64,000 nucleotides of DNA from SZUA-545 sp050297855. Lineage in GTDB: Bacteria > Campylobacterota > Campylobacteria > Campylobacterales > SZUA-545. The notes below the pieces were generated by a model, which ran no database searches, was not told the DNA's origin, and saw nothing but the letters and a program-made list of their open reading frames with translations. Of the stretch, positions 8,910-16,686 are shown piece by piece. The stretch covers positions 178,255 through 242,254 of the forward strand of contig JBNKTC010000002.1 in the NCBI GenBank assembly GCA_050297855.1. Direction: 5' to 3'. Every line of letters starts with the position of its first letter. Within the stretch, counting starts at the first letter, position 1. Both the position numbers and the translations under genes were made by a program.

Positions 8910-10271
8910 TCAACTTGCACTTTGTTCGGAGGATTTTTCCCCGAACTGTTCTACGATATTTTGCGTGATCTTGTAGGAGCAGAATTTCGGTCCGCACATG
9001 GAGCAGAACTCCGCCTCTTTAAAGACATCCTGCGGCAGGGTCTCGTCGTGGAACTCCCGTGCCCGGTCGGGGTCGAGGGCCAGTTCGAACTGCTTGTTCC
9101 AGTCAAAGGCATAGCGCGCGTCGCTCATGGCGTCGTCGATGTCTCTGGCACCTTTGCGGCCCCGTGCGATGTCGGCGGCGTGGGCCGCGATCTTGTAGGC
9201 GACGATCCCGTTTCGGACGTCCTCCTGGTTGGGCAGACCCAGGTGCTCTTTGGGTGTAACGTAGCAGAGCATACTCGCCCCCTGCCATCCGCCCACGGCC
9301 GCGCCGATGGCGCTGGAGATGTGGTCGTACCCAGGGGAGATGTCGGTGACAAGCGGCCCCAGGATATAGAACGGTGCGTCGTGGCAGAGCGTGCGTTCGA
9401 GTTTCATGTTGTACTCGATCTGGTTCAGCGGTACGTGCCCCGGTCCTTCGATCATCACCTGGACGTCTTTCTCCCACGCTCTGAGTGTCAGGTCGCCCAG
9501 GATCTTGAGTTCGCTAAGCTGCGCTTCGTCGCTGGCATCGGCCAGACAACCCGGTCGCAGGGAGTCGCCGAGGCTGAGGGAAACGTCGTATTTGCGGCAG
9601 ATGTCGAGGATTGCATCGTACGCCTGGTAGAAGGGGTTCTCCTGGTGGTGGTGCATCATCCAGGATGCCATGAGGCTTCCGCCCCGGCTGACGATCCCCA
9701 TCTTCCGTTTGGCGACTTTGGGCATAAACTCCAGCAGGAATCCGGCGTGGATCGTGAAATAGCTCACGCCCTGCTGCGCCTGCTCTTCGATCGTCTGAAG
9801 CATCTTGTCGATCGTGAGGTTCAGGATATCCTGGTTTTTGATCTCGTCGACGATCTGGTAGATCGGCACCGTCCCGATCGGCACGGTGGAGTGGGCGATG
9901 ACCGCCTTACGGATATTGTGCAGGTTCCCGCCCGTGGAGAGGTCCATGATCGTATCGGCCCCGTACTTGAGGCAGACATCGACCTTTTCCACTTCGGTCT
10001 GGGGATCGGACGCCAGGGCGGAGGCCCCGATGTTGGCGTTGATCTTGCACTTTGAGGCGATCCCGATCGCCATCGGCTTGAGGTTGGTGTGGTTGATATT
10101 GGCCGGGATGATCAGCCGTCCGCGGGCGATCTCGCTCCGGATCGTTTCGGGGTCGAGCCCCTCCACCTCGGCGACATACGCCATCTCTTCGGTGACGATG
10201 CCCTGTTTCGCATAATACATCTGAGTCTTAACCGGATCGTTTTTACGTTTTTCTATCCATTCTGCTCGCAT
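8910..10271 (-). CDS. thiC: Phosphomethylpyrimidine synthase ThiC
   Basis: A 453-residue radical-SAM enzyme that rearranges aminoimidazole ribotide to hydroxymethylpyrimidine phosphate in thiamine synthesis. Seen motifs: PANINHTN, GADTIMDLSTGG, HAGFLLEF, EGPGHVPL and, at the C terminus, the ThiC-specific CSMCGPKFC with Cys 423, 426 and 431 (C-x2-C-x4-C) binding the [4Fe-4S] cluster. It is the short ThiC form, without the extra N-terminal domain of E. coli ThiC. Translation starts at ATG with AAGGA 6 nt upstream. The start codon lies only 15 nt after an intrinsic terminator that ends a long structured leader, so expression is probably controlled by premature termination. Confidence 0.97.
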   Translation of the reverse strand: MRAEWIEKRKNDPVKTQMYYAKQGIVTEEMAYVAEVEGLDPETIRSEIARGRLIIPANINHTNLKPMAIGIASKCKINANIGASALASDPQTEVEKVDVCLKYGADTIMDLSTGGNLHNIRKAVIAHSTVPIGTVPIYQIVDEIKNQDILNLTIDKMLQTIEEQAQQGVSYFTIHAGFLLEFMPKVAKRKMGIVSRGGSLMASWMMHHHQENPFYQAYDAILDICRKYDVSLSLGDSLRPGCLADASDEAQLSELKILGDLTLRAWEKDVQVMIEGPGHVPLNQIEYNMKLERTLCHDAPFYILGPLVTDISPGYDHISSAIGAAVGGWQGASMLCYVTPKEHLGLPNQEDVRNGIVAYKIAAHAADIARGRKGARDIDDAMSDARYAFDWNKQFELALDPDRAREFHDETLPQDVFKEAEFCSMCGPKFCSYKITQNIVEQFGEKSSEQSAS

Positions 10272-10553
10272 GATAAGTCCTTGAGTAAATAAAAACCGAA
10301 AAGATTTTCTTTCCGGCTGCCCCTGCCGCGAACGGCAGATGATGCTTTAAATGAGCCATGAAGGCTCGGGAGCACCTGTGTAAGAAAGTTGTAACCTAAC
10401 ACAAAAAACCTATGAAAGAGCTTTTTGCCCGGGTAAACCCGATGCGGCAAAACCCCTCTGACCATGCCGTTCCCTTGGGTCTCGGCGACTGCGGGGACGG
10501 GGTGGGAAGAGGGGTGTGCGGTCGTACCGCTCTCACCGGCTACAACGGAATCT
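10272..10553 (-). ncRNA. Structured thiC leader RNA, class not recognised
   Basis: About 280 nt of mostly GC-rich noncoding sequence between a candidate promoter and thiC; with the ispDF upstream region it makes up the 395-bp gene-free gap here. On the minus strand I can draw a GCGGT/ACCGC hairpin (10518-10530), a TTTTGCC/GGCAAAA stem holding CGGGT/ACCCG (10423-10452), a GAGCC/GGCTC hairpin (10353-10367) inside a GGTGCT/AGCATC helix, and a perfect CTGCCG/CGGCAG stem with a TTCG tetraloop (10323-10338). It ends in a terminator. Most thiC leaders carry a TPP riboswitch, but I find neither CTGAGA nor ACCTGAT here. It may be a diverged TPP element, another riboswitch class, or an independent small RNA. 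Confidence 0.6.
10287..10316 (-). terminator. Intrinsic terminator at the end of the thiC leader
   Basis: On the minus strand CCGGAAAG (10316-10309) pairs with CTTTTCGG (10303-10296) around an AAAAT loop, followed by TTTTTATTT. It ends 15 nt before the thiC ATG and just before its ribosome binding site (AAGGA at 10282-10278), the usual place for a riboswitch expression platform. Confidence 0.85.
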
Positions 10554-10560
10554 TTCGGGA

Positions 10561-10566
10561 AATATA
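10561..10566 (-). promoter_or_regulatory. Candidate -10 box for the thiC leader
   Basis: TATATT on the minus strand following an A/T-rich tract (10567-10620). It would place transcription initiation near 10553. Position is inferred from composition and from the start of the GC-rich leader. Confidence 0.4.
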
Positions 10567-10635
10567 GCAAAAAAAGATAAAAATAGTCTGATTAGTTTTT
10601 CTTTCTTTTTTTTCGTAAATAAAGATTGCCTAGTG

Positions 10636-10641
10636 TATAAT
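10636..10641 (+). promoter_or_regulatory. -10 box for ispDF
   Basis: TATAAT 25 bp upstream of the GTG start of ispDF, preceded by a strongly AT-rich stretch with T-tracts as is usual in Campylobacterota promoters. Divergent from the thiC leader promoter. Confidence 0.6.
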
Positions 10642-10666
10642 TTGGTAACACTTTCGAGGAGTTCAT

Positions 10667-11806
10667 GTGTCGATAGATGTATCGTTGATCATTTTGGCGG
10701 CGGGGAGTTCTTCGCGGTTTGAAAAAAAAGCGGCTAAACAGTGGCTGCGCTCGGGCGAACTGCCCCTCTGGCTGGCCGTAACGCAGAAGCTGAAATCGGA
10801 GTATCCCTTCGCGCAGTGTGTTGTGACGGCACACCCGGACGACCTGGCCTATGCGGCACAGTTTGTAACGGAAGCGGACGGGATCACGCTCGTCGCCGGC
10901 GGCGCGGAGCGTCAGCTCTCCCTTAAGGCGGCAGCGGCGGCGGTGGATAGCGAGTATGTGCTGGTGACGGACGTCGCCAGGGCATGCGTCGATGCGGCCC
11001 TGATGGAGCGGCTTTTTGAATCGGTCGAAGGGGCCGAGTGTGTCGTTCCCTACCTGGGGGTCTCCGATACCGTCGTCTACGGCGATGAAGGGATCGACCG
11101 CACCCAGGTGAAACGGATCCAGACGCCCCAGCTCTCCCGCACCCTTTTTTTAAAAAAGGCGCTGGAGGATACGACCCTCTATACCGACGAGAGCACACTG
11201 ATCAAAGCCCACGGCGGTAACGTCGTCTATGTCGCGGGGCAGGAGCAGGCGGCCAAGCTTACCTATGCCGTCGACCTTGCCTCGCTGCCGTGCCTTCAGG
11301 CCCCGGCAAAAGAGACCTTCGTGGGCAACGGATTTGACGTCCACGCGTTTGAAGCGGGACGCAAAATGGTGCTCTGCGGGGTCGAGATCGACGATGTGGA
11401 TTACGGTTTTAAGGCGCATTCCGACGGGGACGTGGGGATCCATGCCCTGATCGATGCGATCCTTGGGGCTGCCGGTGCCGGTGATATCGGGGAGCTCTTC
11501 CCCGATACGGACGATACGTTTAAGGACATCGATTCGAAGGTTCTCTTAGAAGAGTGTGTACGGCGGGTCAGCCGTTACGGTTTTGATATCGTCAACGTCG
11601 ATATCACGATCATCGCCCAGGCCCCGCGCCTGGGTGCCTATAAGGCCCGGATGAAGCAGACCATCGCCGGGGTCCTGGGTATCGCGCCCTTCCGGGTGAA
11701 CATAAAAGCCACGACGACCGAGAAGCTCGGTTTCGTAGGACGGAAAGAGGGGGTTGCGGTCATGGCGACAGCAAACCTGAAATATTTTGATTGGACGTTA
11801 ACATGA
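10667..11806 (+). CDS. ispDF: Bifunctional IspD/IspF (MEP isoprenoid pathway)
   Basis: A 379-residue fusion typical of Campylobacterota. The N-terminal IspD part (about 1-215) has the nucleotide-binding LILAAGSSSRF and GGAERQLSLKAA, and makes CDP-methylerythritol. The C-terminal IspF part (about 220-379) starts at VGNGFDVHAF with zinc ligands Asp-x-His, and contains AHSDGDVGIHALIDAILGA and TTTEKLGF; it makes the cyclodiphosphate. Start GTG at 10667 with AGGAG 5 nt upstream; the nearby ATG at 10665 is out of frame and hits a stop at once. It overlaps the HP1021-like regulator by ATGA, so the two are translationally coupled, the same pair as HP1020-HP1021 in Helicobacter. Confidence 0.96.
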   Translation: MSIDVSLIILAAGSSSRFEKKAAKQWLRSGELPLWLAVTQKLKSEYPFAQCVVTAHPDDLAYAAQFVTEADGITLVAGGAERQLSLKAAAAAVDSEYVLVTDVARACVDAALMERLFESVEGAECVVPYLGVSDTVVYGDEGIDRTQVKRIQTPQLSRTLFLKKALEDTTLYTDESTLIKAHGGNVVYVAGQEQAAKLTYAVDLASLPCLQAPAKETFVGNGFDVHAFEAGRKMVLCGVEIDDVDYGFKAHSDGDVGIHALIDAILGAAGAGDIGELFPDTDDTFKDIDSKVLLEECVRRVSRYGFDIVNVDITIIAQAPRLGAYKARMKQTIAGVLGIAPFRVNIKATTTEKLGFVGRKEGVAVMATANLKYFDWTLT

Positions 11807-12699
11807 GAGTATTGATAGTAGAGAATGAACTATACCTGGCGCAGAGCATTGCCGCCAAGTTGATCGATATCGGGTACGTGTGCGAGTTTGCCAGTACGCT
11901 GAAAGAGGCGGAGCGGGAGGACAGTTTTGATGTCGTACTCCTTTCGACGAACATCTCCGACCAGAACTTCTATCCCGTGATCGACATGTACAAAGACGCC
12001 ATCATCATCCTGATGGTGTCGTACATCAACAACGACACGGTCTCCAAACCGCTTAAAGCCGGAGCCAGCGACTACATACTCAAGCCCTTTATGATCGAAG
12101 AGCTGATCCGCAAGATCGAACATTTCAAGATGTTCCACAAGCTCAAAGAGGAGAACCGCACGCTTAGCAGCTATATCGATTACACCTTTTCCAATATCAA
12201 GCTCGATATGCCGGCCAAAGAGGAGCTGCCGCTCCTGATCAAGACCAATCACCAAAAAAGTGCTGACTTCTTCGCCTACTCCCTGGCCAAGAAGCGCGGT
12301 GTCCCCTTTGAGTTCATCTCTCTGCTCAAAGCGTCCAACCTCGACAAAGTCGCCGACCTTCCCAAGGACGCGATCCTCTACCTGACCGATTTCCACAGCC
12401 TCAAAAAGACCGAGAAGAGCAAAGTCCTGGACATGGTCCAGAACAAAAACGCGGTGATCTGCTCGAACGACATCAACGAAGAGGTCGAGGGGATCAATAC
12501 CCACGAGATCAAGACCGAACACAAATCCTATGACGACGGGGACATCCTCAGCATCGAGGAGTATGTCAAGCATGTTCTGCTGACCCACCAGCAGAAGTTC
12601 CCCGATACCGAACTATCCAAAAAACTGGGAATTTCGCGCAAGTCGCTTTGGGAGAAACGAAAAAAATACGGGATTGTGAAGAAAAATGCAAAAAAATAA
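11803..12699 (+). CDS. HP1021/Cj1608-type atypical orphan response regulator
   Basis: A 298-residue protein with a receiver-like domain (1-105) and a C-terminal helix-turn-helix (about 275-298, ELSKKLGISRKSLWEKRKKYGI, Fis-like). The receiver keeps acidic residues at the start (ENE, 7-9) and the Lys in ILKPF (Lys94), but the phosphoacceptor Asp is replaced by Ser48 in DVVLLSTN, as in H. pylori HP1021. HP1021 orthologues bind oriC and control replication start and redox or energy genes without classical phosphorylation. No kinase gene is adjacent. ATG at 11803 overlaps the ispDF stop and is preferred to the TTG at 11791. Its 3' end overlaps the Sat-like gene by 14 nt. Confidence 0.88.
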   Translation: MRVLIVENELYLAQSIAAKLIDIGYVCEFASTLKEAEREDSFDVVLLSTNISDQNFYPVIDMYKDAIIILMVSYINNDTVSKPLKAGASDYILKPFMIEELIRKIEHFKMFHKLKEENRTLSSYIDYTFSNIKLDMPAKEELPLLIKTNHQKSADFFAYSLAKKRGVPFEFISLLKASNLDKVADLPKDAILYLTDFHSLKKTEKSKVLDMVQNKNAVICSNDINEEVEGINTHEIKTEHKSYDDGDILSIEEYVKHVLLTHQQKFPDTELSKKLGISRKSLWEKRKKYGIVKKNAKK

Positions 12700-13867
12700 G
12701 ATTCTCTATATCGATATCGAAGCGGTCGCCACGCTCTCCATGGCGAAACTGGGAATCCTCACGCCCGTTACCGGCCTGATGGGAAGCAAAGACGCAGCCC
12801 AGGCGGACGAGACGGGATTGGTGAACGGCCAGTCCTTTCCCTTCTCCTTTGTGCTTGCTCCCAGCGGACGACGGAACAAAGAGGTGCTCGAAAGTGCCAA
12901 GCCCGGGGATGTGCTGGAGCTTCACTGTGACGGGAAGAAAAAGGGCGAGCTGACCGTTGATGAAGTCTTCCCCATCGACCCGGTCAAGCGGGTCCAGAAC
13001 ATCTATAAGACCATGGATATGTCCCACCCCGGGATCGAGAAGACCCTTAAGCGTCTGGGGTCGCTTGCCGTCAGCGGGGAGTATACGATCGCATTCAGCG
13101 ACGTCGAAGACGCCATTGCCCAGGTGAACCAGAAGATCGAAAACCTCGAAGCCAAGGATGTGACGGGGATCGTCATGGCGGCCCGACCGCTGCACCGGGC
13201 ACATGAGCGGATGATCCGCCAGGCCCTGGAGAAGAGCGACCTGCTGGTGATTTTCCTCTCCAAACCGTACCTGGATGACTTTATCCCCTATGACCTGCGC
13301 CGTTCGATGGTGGATTTCTTTATCAAGAACTTCCTTCCCAGCGAGAAGATCGTCGTTGTCCCCCTGGAAAATACCTACATCTTCGCCGGGAAGCACGAGG
13401 TGATCCTTAACGCCATCGCCGTCAAGAACTTCGGCTGTACGAAGTTTATCGTCGGCCAGAACCATGCGGGGCTCGGGATGCACTACGAGAAGAAGAAGAT
13501 CAGTACGATCTTTGACCAGTTAGTGGGAATCGACCTGCAGGTGGAGACGGTCAGTGAGTTCGTCTACTGCAACGAGTGCAAGACGCTGGTAACGACCAAC
13601 ACCTGCCCCCACGGGCAGCATCACCACATCTCCTACCACTCCGAATCGATCCTGGAGCTTTTCAAGGTGGGGATCCTGCCGCCGGCGGTGCTGATGCGAA
13701 AAGAGATCTCGGCCATGATCCTGGCCAAGCTCCATCCCAACCGCTTTAAGAACATCCCCAAGCTCTACTATGACTTCATCCCGGGTAGCGGCCTGATCGA
13801 GGAGCACAGCGAAGAGGACTTCTACCTCTCGCTTATGCGTCTTTATCAGACCAGCTCGCTGACGTAA
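12686..13867 (+). CDS. Sulfate adenylyltransferase-like protein with altered active-site motifs
   Basis: A 393-residue homologue of bacterial ATP sulfurylase (PUA-like N-terminal domain, then nucleotidyltransferase domain). It keeps PLHRAHE (H-x-x-H) and the zinc site C-x2-C...TCPHG, but the sulfate/ATP-binding Q-x-R-N just before P-x-H reads MAAR, and the GRDHAG loop reads GQNHAG. Both changes hit residues important in true Sat, so the reaction here is doubtful; another nucleotidyl transfer or a regulatory role is possible. The same gene sits in this position in Campylobacter (Cj1609), between the HP1021-like regulator and pgpA, so it is a conserved lineage protein and not a decaying copy. 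Confidence 0.8.
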   Translation: MQKNKILYIDIEAVATLSMAKLGILTPVTGLMGSKDAAQADETGLVNGQSFPFSFVLAPSGRRNKEVLESAKPGDVLELHCDGKKKGELTVDEVFPIDPVKRVQNIYKTMDMSHPGIEKTLKRLGSLAVSGEYTIAFSDVEDAIAQVNQKIENLEAKDVTGIVMAARPLHRAHERMIRQALEKSDLLVIFLSKPYLDDFIPYDLRRSMVDFFIKNFLPSEKIVVVPLENTYIFAGKHEVILNAIAVKNFGCTKFIVGQNHAGLGMHYEKKKISTIFDQLVGIDLQVETVSEFVYCNECKTLVTTNTCPHGQHHHISYHSESILELFKVGILPPAVLMRKEISAMILAKLHPNRFKNIPKLYYDFIPGSGLIEEHSEEDFYLSLMRLYQTSSLT

Positions 13868-13877
13868 AGGGGAGCGT

Positions 13878-14345
13878 ATGGATTTTCAACGACTTTTCTT
13901 GACCTTTTTTTACACGGGGCTCTCCCCCAAAGCCCCCGGGACCGTCGGGACGATCGCGGGGCTGATCGTGGGTGTCGGGCTGCTTTTGCTGTTGCCTAAA
14001 AGTACGCTCTTTACGGCGACGCTGGCACTTTTTGTCATCGCGGTGATGGAGGCGAACAAGTACGAAAAGAAGCATGAGGTCCACGATCCCGGCGAGATCG
14101 TTATCGACGAGGTGATCGGGATCTGGCTGGTGCTGGTGATGGTACCTTTTGACTGGGTCAGTATCCTGCTCGGCTTTCTCTTTTTCCGCCTGTATGATAT
14201 CTACAAGCCCTCCGTTATCGGACGGGTGGACCGGAAGGTCAAAGGCGGCATGGGCGTGATGCTCGATGACGTACTGGCAGGCTTCTTTGCCGGGATCACG
14301 GTCCTGGTCGTTATCAATGCCTATGCGAAACTGGCCGCACTCTAG
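13878..14345 (+). CDS. pgpA: Phosphatidylglycerophosphatase A
   Basis: A 155-residue inner-membrane protein that removes phosphate from phosphatidylglycerophosphate to give phosphatidylglycerol. Diagnostic segments are YTGLSPKAPGTVGT near residue 12 (substrate region), DPGEIVIDEVIG (metal-binding acidic cluster near 70-80) and RLYDIYKP with DDVLAG. About four hydrophobic segments are seen. Length is normal. It follows the Sat-like gene by 10 nt with GGGGAG as ribosome binding site, and mgtE follows after 9 nt, so it belongs to a long plus-strand operon. Confidence 0.95.
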   Translation: MDFQRLFLTFFYTGLSPKAPGTVGTIAGLIVGVGLLLLLPKSTLFTATLALFVIAVMEANKYEKKHEVHDPGEIVIDEVIGIWLVLVMVPFDWVSILLGFLFFRLYDIYKPSVIGRVDRKVKGGMGVMLDDVLAGFFAGITVLVVINAYAKLAAL

Positions 14346-14354
14346 GAGGGCAGC

Positions 14355-15725
14355 ATGGAAAATATCGAACGGGATGATCAGCTAAAAATCCTCGACGCTT
14401 ATATCGAGGCGATCAAAAAGGGTGAAGAGCCCGAGATCGTCCTCCACGAATCGGATATCGCCGAGATCCTGACGGAGATCAAAAAAGAGGACAGCGAGAA
14501 GTTCTACGACTACCTGACCACCCTGCCGCCGGAGATTTTGGGGGATACTTTCCTCGAACTTCCCGACAAGTACCAGGATGACCTCTCCAGGGAGATGAGT
14601 GCCGAGGACCTTGCCCGGGTCGTCAACGAGATGGACACGGACGATGCGACCGATATGGTCCAGAAGATCGAAGAGAACGACGTCCAGAAGGCCAAAGAGG
14701 TCATCTCCCAGCTGGAAGAGGACCACAAGGAGCACGTCAAGAGCCTGAAACTCTATAAAGAGAACCAGGCGGGTTCTTTTATGCAGGTGGAACTCTTCAG
14801 TGCGGGCATCGACGAGACGATCGCCGAGGCCCTGAAGCGGCTGAAGCGTCTCAAGATCGAAGAGGAGCTGGAGAATATCCACTATGTCTTTATTGTCGAC
14901 GGGGAGAACCGGCTTCTGGGGCACATCTCTTTAGAAGACCTGATCATTATTGATTTTGACAAGACGTTCCGGGATATCATGGATGAGCTGGAGGAGACGA
15001 TCTCGGTCCACAGCCACGACGATATCAAGGATGTCTCCAATATCGTCGAGAAGTACAACCTGACCGTCGTCCCCGTGGTGGACAACTTCAACCACCTCCT
15101 TGGCCGGATCACCCCCGATGATATGTACGACATCATCGAAGAGAACGCCACCGACCAGATCTACTCCCTGGCGAACGTCAACGTCGAGGAGGAGCTCGAA
15201 GACAGCGTTCTCGAAACGGGAAAAAGCCGGGCCTACTGGCTCTTGGTCAACCTGGTGACGGCGGTGATCGCATCGCTTGTTATCGGTACCTTTACCGAGA
15301 CGATAAACCAGCTTGTGGCCCTGGCTGTCCTGATGCCGATCGTCGCCTCCATGGGCGGGATCGCCGGGACCCAGACGATGACCGTTGTCGTCCGTCAGCT
15401 TGCCCTGGGGGAGGTGGACTTCGACGATACGAAGGAGATCCTCAGAAAAGAGATCCTCGTCTCGCTCTTTAACGGCCTGATCTTTTCGGTCGTGACGACG
15501 ATCCTGGCCTATGTCTGGTTCCAGATGCCGATGCTGGGGGCCGTCATGGCGGGGGCGATCTTTATCAACCTGCTCTTTGCCGGCTTTTTCGGGGCGGGCA
15601 TCCCGCTCTTTTTGAAAAAGATCAACATCGACCCGGCCGTCGCCAGCGGGGTACTGCTGACGACGGTGACCGATGTGGTCGGGTTTTTTACGTTTCTGGG
15701 CCTTGCGACCCTGGTGCTGTTGTAG
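14355..15725 (+). CDS. mgtE: Magnesium transporter MgtE
   Basis: A 456-residue MgtE magnesium channel. The cytosolic N domain (about 1-130) carries the helical LPPEILGDTFLELPD region; two CBS domains (about 135-260) follow, ending in LLGRITPDDMYDIIEE; then a plug helix with AYWLLVNLVTA and five transmembrane helices (about 285-456) containing PIVASMGGIAGTQTMTVVVR, the pore-lining and gate region. In the family, Mg2+ bound between N and CBS domains closes the channel. Ribosome binding site GGAGG (14345-14349) lies just upstream of the ATG. No Mg-sensing leader fits in the 9-nt gap, so control is probably at the protein level. Confidence 0.96.
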   Translation: MENIERDDQLKILDAYIEAIKKGEEPEIVLHESDIAEILTEIKKEDSEKFYDYLTTLPPEILGDTFLELPDKYQDDLSREMSAEDLARVVNEMDTDDATDMVQKIEENDVQKAKEVISQLEEDHKEHVKSLKLYKENQAGSFMQVELFSAGIDETIAEALKRLKRLKIEEELENIHYVFIVDGENRLLGHISLEDLIIIDFDKTFRDIMDELEETISVHSHDDIKDVSNIVEKYNLTVVPVVDNFNHLLGRITPDDMYDIIEENATDQIYSLANVNVEEELEDSVLETGKSRAYWLLVNLVTAVIASLVIGTFTETINQLVALAVLMPIVASMGGIAGTQTMTVVVRQLALGEVDFDDTKEILRKEILVSLFNGLIFSVVTTILAYVWFQMPMLGAVMAGAIFINLLFAGFFGAGIPLFLKKINIDPAVASGVLLTTVTDVVGFFTFLGLATLVLL

Positions 15726-15734
15726 GGTGTGCGG

Positions 15735-16685
15735 ATGAAAGTGGTCTTTCTCGATTTTTCGACGCTGGGCGCCCTTGACATCAGCCGTTTCGGGGACTTC
15801 GGCCTGGTCGAGGTGTATGAGACGACGGCTCCGGATGAGACGGCCTACCGTGTTGCGGATGCCGATATTGTCGTTACCAACAAAGTAGTCATAGACAGGA
15901 AAGTCCTGGTCGGAGCGTCCAGGCTGAAGCTTATCTGTGTGGCGGCTACTGGGGTAAACAATATCGATCTCGAAGCCGCCCGGGATGCGGGCGTGGCGGT
16001 GGCTAACGTCGCGGGGTATTCGACTGAGAGTGTCGTCGCCCAGACCTTTGCGATCTATTTCCACCTGGCCCATCACAACGCCTATTACGATGCCTACGGC
16101 AAAAACGAGTGGGTCAAGAGCGAGATCTTCACTCATCATATCCGGGAGTTTCATAACCTCGCGGGCAGACGGTGGGGGATCATTGGCCTGGGGAGCATCG
16201 GAAGACGGGTCGCCGAAGTCGCGACGGCCTTCGGTGCCGAAGTCGTCTACTACTCCACCAGCGGGAAAAACAGCGATGCGGCCTACCCGCGGCTCTCACT
16301 GGAGGAGCTGCTGAAAAGCTGTGACGTCATCTCCATTCATGCGCCGCTTAATGGGGCAACGGAGAACCTGATCACCAAAGAGCAGCTGGCGATGATGAAG
16401 CCTGCGGCCCTGCTGCTTAACCTCGGGCGAGGCGGGATCGTCAATGAAGCCGATCTGGCCGATGCGATCGAGGCGGGAACCATCGGCGGTGCCGGACTGG
16501 ATGTGCTAGCCAGTGAGCCTCCCAGGCCGCAGAATAAGCTTTTTGCAATAAAAAAAAGTTATAATATCTTCATATCTCCCCATATTGCCTGGGCCAGCGT
16601 GGAAGCCAGAGAAAAGCTGGTGGATGGGATCTATGAAAATATAAAGGCTTTTAACAACAATCAATCTCGAAATAGGGTGGTATAA
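15735..16685 (+). CDS. D-isomer-specific 2-hydroxyacid dehydrogenase (hydroxypyruvate reductase-like)
   Basis: A 316-residue NAD(P)-dependent dehydrogenase. The Rossmann motif GLGSIGRRVA lies near 155-165 and the catalytic triad is visible: Arg in NLGRGGIVNE, Glu in LASEPP, and His in SPHIAWAS. The sequence is closest in feel to the HprA/hydroxypyruvate-glyoxylate reductase group, but the substrate cannot be fixed by eye. I place the start at ATG 15735 because AGGG (15724-15727) is then well spaced; a GTG at 15729 is in frame but too close. It starts 9 nt after mgtE. The gene's last 130 bp are unusually AT-rich and contain a TATAAT. Confidence 0.9.
   Translation: MKVVFLDFSTLGALDISRFGDFGLVEVYETTAPDETAYRVADADIVVTNKVVIDRKVLVGASRLKLICVAATGVNNIDLEAARDAGVAVANVAGYSTESVVAQTFAIYFHLAHHNAYYDAYGKNEWVKSEIFTHHIREFHNLAGRRWGIIGLGSIGRRVAEVATAFGAEVVYYSTSGKNSDAAYPRLSLEELLKSCDVISIHAPLNGATENLITKEQLAMMKPAALLLNLGRGGIVNEADLADAIEAGTIGGAGLDVLASEPPRPQNKLFAIKKSYNIFISPHIAWASVEAREKLVDGIYENIKAFNNNQSRNRVV
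16560..16565 (+). promoter_or_regulatory. Possible internal promoter for the LOG gene
   Basis: TATAAT inside the AT-rich 3' end of the hydroxyacid dehydrogenase gene, about 120 bp upstream of the LOG-family start. The local drop in GC within a coding region is the reason for noting it; it may be fortuitous. Confidence 0.25.
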
Positions 16686-16686
16686 G

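Noticed and set aside
10272..10553. RNase P RNA, tmRNA, SRP RNA or cobalamin riboswitch in the thiC leader
   Set aside because: The conserved cores of these RNAs (for example GAGGAAAGTCC, the SRP GGTCAGG/GGAAGCAG loops, a B12 box GCCAGGAGACCTGCC) were looked for on both strands and not found.
10253..10570. 105-codon frame across the thiC leader
   Set aside because: It crosses an intrinsic terminator and several hairpins, overlaps the thiC start and has no plausible ribosome binding site; RNA structure explains the region better.
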